Assembly (NCBI GenBank): GCA_001931535.1
Contig: CP016211.1
Coordinates: 8,913,703 to 8,977,702 of the forward strand
DNA: 64,000 nt
Direction: 5' to 3'
DNA from: Minicystis rosea
Lineage (GTDB): Bacteria; Myxococcota_A; Polyangia; Polyangiales; Polyangiaceae
Part shown: positions 25,801 through 34,252 of the stretch, piece by piece
How positions within the stretch are numbered: the first letter of the stretch is position 1
Layout of the letters: each line of letters begins with the position of its first letter
Made by a program: the position numbers and the translations under genes
Notes under the pieces: generated by a model
Told to the model about the DNA's origin: nothing
The model's database searches: none
The model's input: the letters and a program-made list of their open reading frames with translations, nothing else

Positions 25801-28688
25801 GCCTCGGTGCCGAGCACCTGCCCGTCACCGCACACCGGCGTGCACACCGCACCGACGCAGAACCAGCCCGGCTCCACGACGCAGGCCGCGCAACCGTCGC
25901 CGCCGGCGATGCTGCCGTCGTCGCATTGCTCGAGGCCCTTCACCAGGCCGTCGCCGCAGATCGTGGTGCACGCGCTCGGCGAGCCCGCGCACGAGTAGCC
26001 CGGCTCGATGAGGCACGCCGCCGAGCAGCCGTCGCCGCTGTTGAGGTTGCCGTCGTCGCACGCCTCGGTGCCCGTCTTCACGCCGTCGCCGCAGCCGGCG
26101 CTGCAGCTCCCCGGCCCCTGACCGACGCAGGTGTACCCCGGCTCCACGGAGCAGACCGCCGAGCAGCCGTCACCGACGTTGAGGTTGCCGTCGTCGCACG
26201 CCTCGGTGGGCGTCTTGATGCCATCGCCGCAGATGGCGGCGCACACCGTCGGCTGGGTGCCCGAGCAGTTGAAGCCGTTCTCCACCGTGCAGCTCGCGGA
26301 GCAGCCGTCGCCGCTCGCCGTGTTGTGATCGTCGCACTGCTCGCTGCCCGCCTGGATGCCGTCACCGCAGGTCGTCGCGCACGCGCTCGGCTGGTTGCCG
26401 GTGCAGGTGTAGCCCGTCTCGATCGTGCAGGTCGCGGAGCAGCCATCGCCGCCCGCCGTGTTGTGATCGTCGCAGCCCTCGGACGCCGCCTTCACACCGT
26501 CGCCGCAGGTCGTGGTGCAGCTCCCCGCGCCCGCGCCGGTGCACGTGTAGCCGAGCTCCACCGCGCAGGTCGACGTGCAGCCGTCACCGTTCGCCGTGTT
26601 GCCGTCGTCGCAGCCTTCGGACGCGGCCCGCACGCCGTCGCCACAGGTCGTGGTGCAGCTCCCCGCGCCCACGCCGGTGCAGGTGTAGCCCGTCTCGACC
26701 GTGCAGCTCGCGGAGCACCCGTCGCCGCTCACCATGTTGCCGTCGTCGCAGGCCTCGGCGCCCTTCTTCTGGCCGTCGCCGCAGACCGGTGCGCACACGC
26801 TCGGCGAGCCGGTGCAAGCGAAGCCCGCCTCGACCGCGCACGTCGACGAGCAGCCATCGCCGTTCGTCGTGTTGTGATCGTCGCAGCCCTCGGTGCCGAC
26901 TCGAATGCCGTCGCCGCAGAGCGAGGTGCACACGCTCGGCACCGTGCCGGTGCACGAGAAGCCCGTCTCGACCGTGCAGGTCGCCGAGCAGCCGTCGCCG
27001 TTCGTCTTGTTGTGATCGTCGCAGCCTTCGGTGGACGCCTTCACGCCGTCGCCGCAGGTCGTCACGCACACGCTCGGCGAGCCGGAGCACGTGAAGCCCG
27101 CCTCGACGAAGCACAGCGATGAGCAGCCGTCGCCGTTCGTCTTGTTGTGATCGTCGCAGCCTTCGCCCGTGCTCTTCACGCCGTCGCCGCAGCTCGCGGC
27201 CACGCACACGTTGCCCGTGCACACGCCGCTCGTGCAGTCGGCGCCCGTCCCGCAGGCCTTGTTCAGCCCGCACTTCGTGGTGCAGCTACCGCCGCAATCG
27301 ACGTCGGTCTCGGTGCCGTTCTTCGTCAGATCGGCGCAGCTCGGCGCCTGGCAGGTGAGCGGGTTGCCGCTGCATACGCCGGTCGCGCAGTCGGTCGCGC
27401 TCGCACACTTCTGGCCCGGCGTGCACTTCACCGGGCACGAGCCGCCGCAGTCCGCGTCGGTCTCGGTCCCGTTCTTCACGCCGTCGGAGCAGGTCGGCGC
27501 CTGGCACTTGTTGCTCGTGCACACGCCGCTCGCGCAGTCGGTGCCGGCCGTGCAGTCCTTGTTGACCACGCACTTCGGGCAGGTCCCGCCGCCGCAGTCG
27601 ACGTCGCTCTCGCCGCCGTTCTTGATCTGATCGGTGCAGGTCGCGAGGCAGACCGAGCCCGAGCACTTGCCGCCGATGCAGTCCGTGTCGGCCGTGCAGG
27701 CCTGGCCCGGATCGCACTTCTTCGTGCAGCTTCCACCGCAGTCCAGGTCGGACTCGGTCCCGTTCTTCACTGTGTCGCTGCAGCTCGGCGCCTGGCACTT
27801 GAGGGGCGTGCCGCTGCACACGCTGCTCTCGCAGTCGGCGGCCACGAGGCAGGCCGCGTCCGTCTTGCAGGGCGAGCAGCTCCCGCCGCAGTCGACGTCG
27901 GTCTCGGTGCCGTTCTGCGCGGAGTCGCCGCACGTCGGCGAGAGGCAGGTGTGCTCCTTCGAGCAGAACCCCGTGATGACGCAGTCCGAGTTCTGGAGAC
28001 ACTCGACGCACGCCCCGTTGCCGTCGCACATCGTGCCGGCGCCGACGCTGCACGGCGTGCCCATCGGCGAGGCCGTGTTCGACGGCGTCGTCCCGAGGCA
28101 GACGTCGATCGTGCAGGGGTTCTTGTCGTCGAGGAAGTCCGTCGTATCCAGCTTGTTGACGGCCATGCCGTTGCCGTCGCAAACGAGGATCTGACAGTCG
28201 CTCGGCGTCTGCCCGTTGGGCGTCGGCTTGTCGACATCCGTGTACGAGATCCCGCACTGACCCGCGGTGCACGTGCGCGCCTGGCAATCGTCATCGACGC
28301 CCGGACACTCCGTCGGATCGGTGCACGGCGTCCCTCCGCCCGTGCCCATCCCACCGGTGTTCATGCCGCCGGTGTTCATGCCGCCGGTGTTCATTCCACC
28401 GGTGTTCATGCCACCCGTGTTCATCCCACCGGTGTTCATGCCGCCGGTGTTCATTCCACCGGTGTTCATGCCACCCGTGTTCATCCCGCCGGTGTTGGAG
28501 CTCGAGGTCGTCATGCCTCCAGAGCCCCCCGAACCGCCGGTCGAGCCCGAGCTCGATACGGAGCCGCCGCCACCCCCGCTGCCGCCGGTGCCGGGCACGT
28601 GATGCCCGCCGACGATCAGCTCACAGCCGGCGGCGCTGATCCCAGCTACCGCCAGCACTACTGCGATCTGTGCACTGAACCTCGTCAT
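22890..28688 (-). CDS. Giant repeat lipoprotein (DUF4215 and PPC-like domains)
   Basis: 1,932 residues. It begins with a lipoprotein signal (Cys22, SAAGC) and a Gly/Ser spacer with ten NTGGM units. Then come about five Cys-rich modules of the form CSDxxKNGTETDxDCGGSC...DCxSGVC. Fourteen tandem DUF4215-type repeats follow (CGDGxxxxxExCDDGNxxxGDGCSxxCxxExGxxC). The C-terminal third alternates four more such repeats (one degenerate, CGNNVVEGSEICDGTP) with about five PPC-like beta domains (for example DYFAVVVPAGTGATI, LPAGTYYVLVNGFG, LAPGTYYIQAAG). This is a long, disulfide-rich, Ca-binding-looking surface rod. Adhesion or substrate binding is inference. It is transcribed alone, divergent from the VanW-family gene. 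Confidence 0.9.
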   Translation of the reverse strand: MTRFSAQIAVVLAVAGISAAGCELIVGGHHVPGTGGSGGGGGSVSSSGSTGGSGGSGGMTTSSSNTGGMNTGGMNTGGMNTGGMNTGGMNTGGMNTGGMNTGGMNTGGMNTGGMGTGGGTPCTDPTECPGVDDDCQARTCTAGQCGISYTDVDKPTPNGQTPSDCQILVCDGNGMAVNKLDTTDFLDDKNPCTIDVCLGTTPSNTASPMGTPCSVGAGTMCDGNGACVECLQNSDCVITGFCSKEHTCLSPTCGDSAQNGTETDVDCGGSCSPCKTDAACLVAADCESSVCSGTPLKCQAPSCSDTVKNGTESDLDCGGSCTKKCDPGQACTADTDCIGGKCSGSVCLATCTDQIKNGGESDVDCGGGTCPKCVVNKDCTAGTDCASGVCTSNKCQAPTCSDGVKNGTETDADCGGSCPVKCTPGQKCASATDCATGVCSGNPLTCQAPSCADLTKNGTETDVDCGGSCTTKCGLNKACGTGADCTSGVCTGNVCVAASCGDGVKSTGEGCDDHNKTNGDGCSSLCFVEAGFTCSGSPSVCVTTCGDGVKASTEGCDDHNKTNGDGCSATCTVETGFSCTGTVPSVCTSLCGDGIRVGTEGCDDHNTTNGDGCSSTCAVEAGFACTGSPSVCAPVCGDGQKKGAEACDDGNMVSGDGCSASCTVETGYTCTGVGAGSCTTTCGDGVRAASEGCDDGNTANGDGCTSTCAVELGYTCTGAGAGSCTTTCGDGVKAASEGCDDHNTAGGDGCSATCTIETGYTCTGNQPSACATTCGDGIQAGSEQCDDHNTASGDGCSASCTVENGFNCSGTQPTVCAAICGDGIKTPTEACDDGNLNVGDGCSAVCSVEPGYTCVGQGPGSCSAGCGDGVKTGTEACDDGNLNSGDGCSAACLIEPGYSCAGSPSACTTICGDGLVKGLEQCDDGSIAGGDGCAACVVEPGWFCVGAVCTPVCGDGQVLGTEACDDGNALSGDGCSATCGVEVGFTCSGSPSVCAGVCGDGLKRGTEGCDDGNTGNNDGCSAGCTVEPGFTCTGEGATSCHTVCGDGVKTSADACDDGNTTAGDGCSATCTVEAGFACTGLMPSVCGPICGDGQIKGTEQCDDGNTTAGDGCSAICQVEPGWEIEANSTIATANSFAAVSLSGKVNGRITVGDKDYFAVVVPAGTGATITAATINNWAGNVCGGTTASDSVVTIFNAAGVSLATNDDINSSTNWCSSISATFPAGTYYVEVKHHTSTSTLSYTLQVTQTKVATCGNGVLEASEQCDDSNTANGDGCSSNCQMESTPEVESNATCATANGPFTIPAGPSGRLFSGSLNPPGTTSGDQDWYAFTLTSTSDVKIQTFDSSGPGSCAPSTIDTQIALHASCPTTTALATNDTGGISPCSLIDSTATAAARHLPAGTYYVLVNGFGTTAFNYTLQIKLNASCGNGVVEGSETCDDGNTANGDGCDSNCLFEAIQEPATDTSSSCATGYGPYTLSAVGAKVLVGGNISVAADSDWFNFTLPAYADLKLETFDAFGPSTCATINPTFDLIAPDCTTVIKTQNGGGTGSCDKLDPATDATARHLAPGTYSVKVKAVSATATFGYRLQATLVSFCGNNVVEGSEICDGTPGCAADCTLIPACGNSAREAGEQCDDGNLTNGDGCSATCQWELTAEAEPNGTIAEADVALPVITGDRRITGAISPAADLDIYKLSVATQQVVRFEVFDTTGIDCASSIITSVMNLKLFNAGGTLVTQDTPSNDTASSIASGIGANCPALVYDLAPGTYYIQAAGAGAVAAYQLQIKFESSLGNEVEPNTTSATATAMPGNDMYVFGDHQTSADVDYFAITIPPGPARSIRAEIVEGDSSKSCDAKAIDSLLTLYNASGTSLVSDDDDGRGYCSAIDGTGASPRDSGARNLAPGTYYLEVKKSSSATAPADLFNYKLVVTIRQ
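28351..28500. repeat. 15-bp minisatellite coding (NTGGM)10
   Basis: Ten 15-base units, each encoding Asn-Thr-Gly-Gly-Met on the minus strand. Units differ at third positions, and two adjacent 60-base blocks (28381-28440 and 28441-28500) repeat the same order of four unit variants almost exactly, implying a recent block duplication. The length is a multiple of three bases, so copy-number changes keep the frame. Confidence 0.85.
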
Positions 28689-29074
28689 CAGAGACTCCCT
28701 CGTGCTGCCCCGATGGCGGGCAACACCGACCCGACACAGCCCCCAAACAGCGATGAATGACCGCCATCACGCGGGTTGCGCGCCGGGTCACGAACCAGGA
28801 CGCATCAGGAATCGAACGGATGCCCACCGCTCTGCGGCGCGAGCCGCCACGCCGGGCACAAGACAACCAAAATCGCCTACGACGGCATTCCGTGTCAAGT
28901 CGCCCCTTGGCCACCTGCCCCTCTCGGTGTGCCGGCGCCAGCGACGTGACCGAGCGCGCGCACCTTCGATGGCCATCGCCGGGCACGATCTCGACGCGCT
29001 CAAACACGCGGAATTGCAGGGTCTCCCGCGGGTCGGAACGAGAAACTTCCGGCGCGCGTCGTCCCTTCGATACG
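28689..29074. other. Divergent intergenic region
   Basis: Nearly 390 bases between the giant lipoprotein gene (minus) and the VanW-family gene (plus). A GAGGGAG ribosome site precedes the minus-strand ATG by about 6 bases. I see no convincing promoter hexamers, RNA gene or coding sequence. Confidence 0.5.
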
Positions 29075-30475
29075 ATGAAAGTGTCCGTGAGCTCTCTCAA
29101 GGTCCTCTCTCTCCTCGGGCTCCTCTCCTTTGCTGGAGCCGGCGCCGGGGTCGCGCATCATCGCTACTGGCCGCGCGCTCCGGTTCTGGAAGGCCTCTCC
29201 ATCGGTGATCGCCGCGCCCCCGACGGCGCGCCCGGCGTCGTCGCGTGGCTCTGGGCGCGTCGCGAAGCCGCGCTCCAGCGCTCGGTGCGCTTCCGCCACG
29301 AGCAACAGCTCTTCGAGTCCACGCTCGGCGAGGCCGGCGTCACCATCGACGTCGAGGCCACGCTCGCGCAGGCCGAAGCCGTCGGTCAGAGCGGCACGGT
29401 CATTCGCCGCCTGCGCGAAGCGGCGCGCGCGCGGCGCGGCGAGATCGACATCCCCCTCGTCTGGAAAGTGGATGAGGCCAAGGCACGCGCGCTGCTCGCG
29501 ACCTACGCCTCGTCCGTGTACCAAGCGCCCGTCGACGCGCGCATCGATCTCACCCAGCACGCGCGCTACCCCGACGAGCCCGGCCGTGAGCTCGACGTCG
29601 ACGCCTCACTGGCCGAGCTCACCCGCGGCACGCACGACGAGGACGAGGTCTTGAGCCTGATCACGCGCCGCGTGCGCGCCAAGGTCACCAGCGAGCAGCT
29701 CACGAGCGTCGACATCGAGAAGGTCGTCGCCGCCTACGAGACGACGTTCTCCCTCTTCGGCACCGGCGCGAACCGCGCCGTGAACATCAAGAACGCCGCG
29801 CGCCGCATGGACGGCACCATCCTCGCGCCGGGCGCCGTCTTCTCCTTCAACGACGTCGTCGGCCCGCGCAGCCGCGAGCGCGGCTTCGCGTTGGCACCGG
29901 AGATCCAAGGCGACGAGATGCAGCTCGGCTACGGCGGTGGCACCTGCCAGGCGTCGAGCACGCTCTACGCGGCGGCCCTCTTCGGCGCCCTCGAGATCGT
30001 CGAGCGCCTGCCTCACTCCCGCCCGTCCAGCTACATGCTGATGGGCCTCGACGCGACGGTCAGCTACCCGCTCGCCGATCTCAAGATCCGCAACCCCCTC
30101 CCCTTCCCGGTCATGATCCACGCCTTCTCGCCGAAGCCCAACATGGTGCGCGTCGAGATCCTGGGCGGCGACCCGATCGCCAAGGTCGAATACGCCTACG
30201 GCGTCGGCCAGACGGAGGACTTCGTGCGCCGCGTGCAGGTCAAGCCCGGCCTCGCCCCCGGCAAGCGCGTGCTGCACCAGAAGGGCATCCGCGGCTTCGA
30301 CGTCACCAGCATCGTCAGGGTGCACTACTTCAACGGCCGCGAAGATCAGCGCACCTACTACAGCGGCTATCGCCCGGCCCCCGAGATCTACTGGGTCGCC
30401 CCCGGCTACGACGTCGCCGAGCTCCCCCCGCTCCCCGAGCACGCCAAAGGCGTCGAGGGCCTCGTCGGCGGCTGA
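29075..30475 (+). CDS. VanW-family protein
   Basis: 466 residues. An N-terminal hydrophobic segment (VLSLLGLLSFAGAGAGVA, ~10-27) anchors or exports it. Residues ~85-235 are an Ala/Glu-rich helical region resembling the putative peptidoglycan-binding (PGBD4-type) domains that precede VanW. The VanW domain spans about 230-420: FSLFGTGANRAVNIKNAA, GTILAPGAVFSFNDVVGPR, YGGGTCQASSTLYAAAL, SYPLADLKIRNPLPFPVMI. VanW genes were first noted in VanB-type glycopeptide-resistance clusters, but no resistance genes are nearby and the biochemical role remains unknown; a cell-wall role is likely. The start ATG matches the signal segment. Confidence 0.9.
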   Translation: MKVSVSSLKVLSLLGLLSFAGAGAGVAHHRYWPRAPVLEGLSIGDRRAPDGAPGVVAWLWARREAALQRSVRFRHEQQLFESTLGEAGVTIDVEATLAQAEAVGQSGTVIRRLREAARARRGEIDIPLVWKVDEAKARALLATYASSVYQAPVDARIDLTQHARYPDEPGRELDVDASLAELTRGTHDEDEVLSLITRRVRAKVTSEQLTSVDIEKVVAAYETTFSLFGTGANRAVNIKNAARRMDGTILAPGAVFSFNDVVGPRSRERGFALAPEIQGDEMQLGYGGGTCQASSTLYAAALFGALEIVERLPHSRPSSYMLMGLDATVSYPLADLKIRNPLPFPVMIHAFSPKPNMVRVEILGGDPIAKVEYAYGVGQTEDFVRRVQVKPGLAPGKRVLHQKGIRGFDVTSIVRVHYFNGREDQRTYYSGYRPAPEIYWVAPGYDVAELPPLPEHAKGVEGLVGG

Positions 30476-30503
30476 CGTCGCGAAAGCAACTGGGCGGCAG
30501 CGC

Positions 30504-30605
30504 TCATTCGTTTGAGCTCAAACGAATGACCGATGCCGCTCATTCGTTTGAGCTCCAACGAATCATCGGCATCACGCCGTCACACTCGTTGGAGCTCAAA
30601 CCAAT
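30504..30605. repeat. Three related palindromes centred on GAGCTC
   Basis: A perfect 26-base palindrome at 30504-30529 (arms TCATTCGTTTGAG and its complement) is followed by a nearly perfect copy at 30540-30565 and a degenerate one around 30583-30605. Centres are 36 and 42 bases apart. They lie between the VanW stop and the convergent small membrane gene, so they could form alternative hairpins or protein-binding sites. Confidence 0.75.
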
Positions 30606-30632
30606 CTCGCAACCCGATCTCGATCCCGGGCG

Positions 30633-30809
30633 CTACACCGACGCGCGCACCGCCAAAGCAGCGGTGGCGAGGCCGGCGACGACCACCACGCCGAGCATCA
30701 CGCTGACCCCGAGCATCCACAGCGCGCGGGCCCCGAGCTCGCCGCCGCCATGGACCTCGGATCGCGTCTCGTCCGCAAGCGGGATCACGACGTTCGCTGA
30801 CTGACTCAT
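30633..30809 (-). CDS. Small single-pass membrane protein
   Basis: 58 residues, MSQSANVVIPLADETRSEV, then one hydrophobic helix (LWMLGVSVMLGVVVVAGLATAALAV). The ATG is preceded by a GAGAGGGGGAAAAC ribosome site, which makes expression believable despite the short length. No family is recognised. Downstream lie three palindromes at the 3' end shared with the VanW gene; upstream is the radical SAM gene's 3' end on the same strand, 97 bases away. Confidence 0.6.
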   Translation of the reverse strand: MSQSANVVIPLADETRSEVHGGGELGARALWMLGVSVMLGVVVVAGLATAALAVRASV

Positions 30810-30906
30810 GTTTTCCCCCTCTCGCATTGTTCTCACGATCACGACCTGCGGCGCCATCGGGAGCTTCCTGCAATCGGGTGTCGACTTCGCTCAGCGCACG
30901 TGACGC

Positions 30907-32745
30907 CTACGTGGCAATCACCTTGAGCCGTCCACGAGGCCCCAGTGTCGCGCGGCTACCTTCGATCTCGGGCGTCTTCACATACTCCGTCGCCGGCATC
31001 GGGCTCACCGGCGCCCACTCCGCGAACGTCTCCGGCAGCGGCCCGGGCAGCGTCGGTTGCACCGTCCGCTCGAGGAGCTGGAAGTCGTGACGCGCTTCCA
31101 GCACGAGCGGGATGCCCTTCGTCGGCCCGCCCTGCGCGAACCAGGCTCGAGCCGCGTTGACGTTTTTGATCAGCACGAAGTGCTGCGGATCCACCTTCGC
31201 TGCCTCGCTGAAGCGATCCATCATCCCCATCACGTCGCCGCGCGCCTTGGCGATGCAGGCCAAGTAGTTGAGCCCGAGCCCCGGCAGCGGATAGCCGAGC
31301 TCCATCGCGCGCCGCACGTGCCGCTCCGCCTCGTCGAAGAGCCCTTCGCGGTAGAGCGACCCAGCCAGATCCATGTGCGCCCCGTGATAATCACCGAGCC
31401 GCTCCAGGATGGCCCGATGCTCGCGCACCCCTTCGCGGTACATCGTGCGCAGCCCGCTGTTCTTCTGGAACCAGTCGTTCATCAACGCCGTGTCTTCTTC
31501 CGAAGCGTCGAACGGCGTCTTGAGCTCTTGGAAGTCGCCCGTGAAATACGCTTCTCGATCGAGCCAGCCGGCCTTCTCGGCGTCCTCGAAATCACGCGTC
31601 CCCGGGTAGATCGAGAGGCACGAGAAGATGTACTCGTGCGGCTTGGCGCGCTCGAGGAAGCCGAGCGTCTGGCGGAACGTCTCGGCCGTCTCTCCGCGGT
31701 TGCCGAGCATCATGAAGTAACGGACCTTGATGCCGTACTTCTTCGCGAGCTCCGTCGACTCCACGATCTTGTCGACGGTGATCTTCTTGTCGATCTGCGC
31801 GAGGATCTTCGGCGCCCCCGACTCCACCCCCAGGCTCAATCGCTCGCAGCCGGCGAGGCGCATCTCGCGGAGCAGCTCGTCAGAGAGCACGTCGACCCGG
31901 GTGTCGCAGCTCCAGAAGAGCTTCATGTTGCGCGCCCGGATCCCGCGGCACAGCTCGAGCACTCGCTTCTTGTTGGTGGTGAAGGTGTCGTCCTTGATTT
32001 GGATCATCTTCACCGGCACCCGCGCGACGGCCCGCTCCAGCGCGTCGAGCACGTAAGGCACCGAGTTGCCGCGGAAGCCGCGGCCCCACGTGGTCTCGGC
32101 CCCGCAGAAGGTGCAGGCCCACGGGCAGCCGCGCGACGTCATGACGATGTGCGTGTCGAAGCAGTCGTGCGGTGAAGCGAGGGTATCGAGATCTTCGATG
32201 GCCGCGCGGCTCGGCCCCACCACCACGCGCCCGTCCTTGCGCCACGCGGTGCCGGCGATTCCCGCGGTCGGCCGCCCGGCGATCAACCGATCGATGAGCT
32301 CGAGGAACGCGAGCTCGCTCTCGCCCATGGCGATGGTGTCGATCTCGGGGCAATGCGCGAGCATCTCTTTGGCGAGCGGCGTCGCGTGTGGGCCGCCGAC
32401 GACCACGTGCGCCCCGGGGTGATGCGCGCGAATGGCCTTGGCCGCGAGGGCCACGCCGCGTCGGTTCGCGGTCCAACACGACATGCCGAACAGATCGGCG
32501 TCGAGCTTGGCAATCACCTCGTCGGCACGCTTCCACGCATAGGACGAGAGGTTGAGAATCTTGACCTGATGCCCCGCGCGCATGGCTTGGGCCCCGAGCG
32601 AGAAGAGGCCATAAGGAGTCTGGTAGAAGTCGGCGTCGAGATCGCCGTCGCGATAGCCGGCCGGCGGTCCATCACCGTGGGCGTCGGGCGCCTCGCCGGG
32701 GCTCGGGATCTTCCAGGGCGGCGGATAGAGGAGGGCGATGCGCAT
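30907..32745 (-). CDS. B12-binding radical SAM protein with C-terminal TPR-like region
   Basis: 612 residues. Residues ~1-150 form a cobalamin-binding-type Rossmann domain (MRIALLYPPPWK, HQVKILNLSSY, HVVVGGPHATPLAKEML). The radical SAM domain carries Cys207-x3-Cys211-x2-Cys214 in RGCPWACTFCGAE for the 4Fe-4S cluster, then IKDDTFTTNKKRVLELC and ERLSLGVESG typical of MiaB/oxygen-independent cyclase-like members. The last ~180 residues include helical repeats (LAGSLYREGLFDEAERHVRRAMELG) like TPRs. Such proteins methylate or rearrange unactivated carbons in natural products, lipids or hopanoids; the substrate is unknown. No biosynthetic partners are adjacent. Confidence 0.9.
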   Translation of the reverse strand: MRIALLYPPPWKIPSPGEAPDAHGDGPPAGYRDGDLDADFYQTPYGLFSLGAQAMRAGHQVKILNLSSYAWKRADEVIAKLDADLFGMSCWTANRRGVALAAKAIRAHHPGAHVVVGGPHATPLAKEMLAHCPEIDTIAMGESELAFLELIDRLIAGRPTAGIAGTAWRKDGRVVVGPSRAAIEDLDTLASPHDCFDTHIVMTSRGCPWACTFCGAETTWGRGFRGNSVPYVLDALERAVARVPVKMIQIKDDTFTTNKKRVLELCRGIRARNMKLFWSCDTRVDVLSDELLREMRLAGCERLSLGVESGAPKILAQIDKKITVDKIVESTELAKKYGIKVRYFMMLGNRGETAETFRQTLGFLERAKPHEYIFSCLSIYPGTRDFEDAEKAGWLDREAYFTGDFQELKTPFDASEEDTALMNDWFQKNSGLRTMYREGVREHRAILERLGDYHGAHMDLAGSLYREGLFDEAERHVRRAMELGYPLPGLGLNYLACIAKARGDVMGMMDRFSEAAKVDPQHFVLIKNVNAARAWFAQGGPTKGIPLVLEARHDFQLLERTVQPTLPGPLPETFAEWAPVSPMPATEYVKTPEIEGSRATLGPRGRLKVIAT

Positions 32746-33253
32746 CGGGGTCCTTCGGACAGCGATGGTAGCGCCTCGTTCCCCACACGGGCACCCGTTC
32801 CCGGCCACACGGCGCCCGCCGCGACGACGGGGCGCTCGATCGCGTCTCTCGCTCCGACGAGAGCTGGATGACCGAGGTTTTCGCGCGCTGCTCCAAACGT
32901 AGCGTGATTGAGCACGCATCCGCGCCTCGGTCTCCGATCACGATCGCCATGTCCGACATGTCGGTCCACGTCGGTTCCGGAATAAAATGAACCGCCATGG
33001 TGCGACTTACTACGAGAGGCACCCCCAATTCCCCCGAAACAAGACAGATCCAGAGCTGATGATCCACCGGATCGCCGACGGACCACCCGAGCGCCCCACC
33101 TCCATCCATCAGCACGGCAATCGTCGCGCTTCATCACTTCTCTCAACCACCCTCACGGCAATCGTCGGTCGTTGGTGCGCTCGCTGGATTGGTGGCGCAT
33201 CGCGTCTTGTTGGGCACGTCCGCTGCAGAGTGGCACTCAACAGGAGGTGCGAG
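32746..33253. other. Divergent intergenic region
   Basis: About 500 bases between the radical SAM gene and the lipase gene. It contains a 12-base perfect palindrome CCGACATGTCGG at 32953-32964 and a strong ribosome site AGGAGGT at 33242-33248 for the lipase. Open frames here show no protein features. No confident promoter. Confidence 0.5.
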
Positions 33254-34252
33254 ATGCGCGACGAGATCGAGCGAATGGGCGGGAAGGCGCTTCGGGGAAT
33301 CGCCATCGCAGCCGCGACCGTGGCCATGATGGGGTGCGTGGGCGAGCCCGGAGGCGCGGAGGACGAGGTGCTTGGCAAGCAGGACAGCGCCATCACCGAC
33401 ACCTATACGCAGACCAAGTATCCCATCGTGCTCTGTCATGGGATGGCGGGCTTCGACTCGCTCTTCGGCGTCTTGGACTACTTCTATGGCATCGAGTCGG
33501 CCCTCGAGTCCGGCGGCGCCAAGGTCTATGTGACCCACGTCCCTCAATTCAACTCCACCGAGGCGCGCGGTGAGGCCCTCCTCGATCAAATCGAGGATCT
33601 CGCGGCCCGCACGGGCGCGAAGAAGTTCAACCTCATCGGCCACAGCCACGGCGGCCTCGACGTCCGTTACGTGGCGGCCATGCGGCCCGATCTCGTGGCC
33701 TCGGTCACCAGCGTGGGCTCACCGCACAAAGGCGCGGACTTGGCGGACTTCCTGCGAAACAACATCTCCGAAGGAGGCTTTACCGAGGGCGTGCTCGGGC
33801 TCTTCGCCAACAGCCTCGGTCTCGTGCTCGGGCTCCTCTCCGGTCACACCTCTCCGCAGGACGCGGTGGGAGCATTGGAGTCGCTCAGCCAGGCAGGCGC
33901 GGCCGCGTACAACGCCAAGTTCCCCGCCGGGCTGCCCACGAGCGCTTGCGGCAACGGGCCGGCGTCGGTCAATGGCATTCGCTTCTACTCGTGGTCCGGG
34001 CACTCGACGATCACCAACGTCCTCGATGTCTCGGACGCGCCGTTCGCGCTCACCTCGCTCGTCTACAAGAGCGACAACGATGGTCTCGTGGGCACGTGCA
34101 GCTCGCACCTCGGCACCGTGATCCGCGACGACTACACGATGAATCACCTCGACGAGGTGAATCAGCTCTTCGGCTTCACGGCGCTCTTCTCCACGAACCC
34201 CGTCACGGTGTTCCGGAGCCATGCGAACCGACTCAAGAACGCCGGCCTCTGA
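33254..34252 (+). CDS. lipA: Foldase-dependent triacylglycerol lipase (subfamily I.1/I.2)
   Basis: 332 residues. After a signal peptide come YPIVLCHGMAGFD (oxyanion HG), the nucleophile elbow GHSHGG with Ser131, NDGLVG with the catalytic Asp, and MNHLDEVNQ with the catalytic His; the CSSHLGTVIRD stretch is almost the Pseudomonas sequence and one of two Cys that form its disulfide. The enzyme hydrolyses long-chain triacylglycerols outside the cell. An oddity is the signal end AMMGC (Cys28), a usable lipobox, followed by about 25 polar residues, so this copy may be membrane-tethered rather than freely secreted. Start from ATG 33254 behind a strong AGGAGGT. It overlaps the foldase gene by 32 bases. 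Confidence 0.93.
   Translation: MRDEIERMGGKALRGIAIAAATVAMMGCVGEPGGAEDEVLGKQDSAITDTYTQTKYPIVLCHGMAGFDSLFGVLDYFYGIESALESGGAKVYVTHVPQFNSTEARGEALLDQIEDLAARTGAKKFNLIGHSHGGLDVRYVAAMRPDLVASVTSVGSPHKGADLADFLRNNISEGGFTEGVLGLFANSLGLVLGLLSGHTSPQDAVGALESLSQAGAAAYNAKFPAGLPTSACGNGPASVNGIRFYSWSGHSTITNVLDVSDAPFALTSLVYKSDNDGLVGTCSSHLGTVIRDDYTMNHLDEVNQLFGFTALFSTNPVTVFRSHANRLKNAGL

Noticed and set aside
23235..27122. 1,295-residue plus-strand frame opposite the giant lipoprotein gene
   Set aside because: It is the antisense frame of the Cys-rich repeat gene; its Arg/Ala/Val-rich repetitive composition mirrors the repeats rather than a protein family.
28351..28500. CRISPR-like regular repeat
   Set aside because: The 15-base units are contiguous with no spacers and lie in-frame inside a coding sequence, so this is a minisatellite.
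30526..30804. 92-residue plus-strand frame through the triple palindrome
   Set aside because: Its Ser-Leu/Phe-Glu-Leu repeats simply translate the palindromes, and it runs antisense to the small membrane protein with a better ribosome site.
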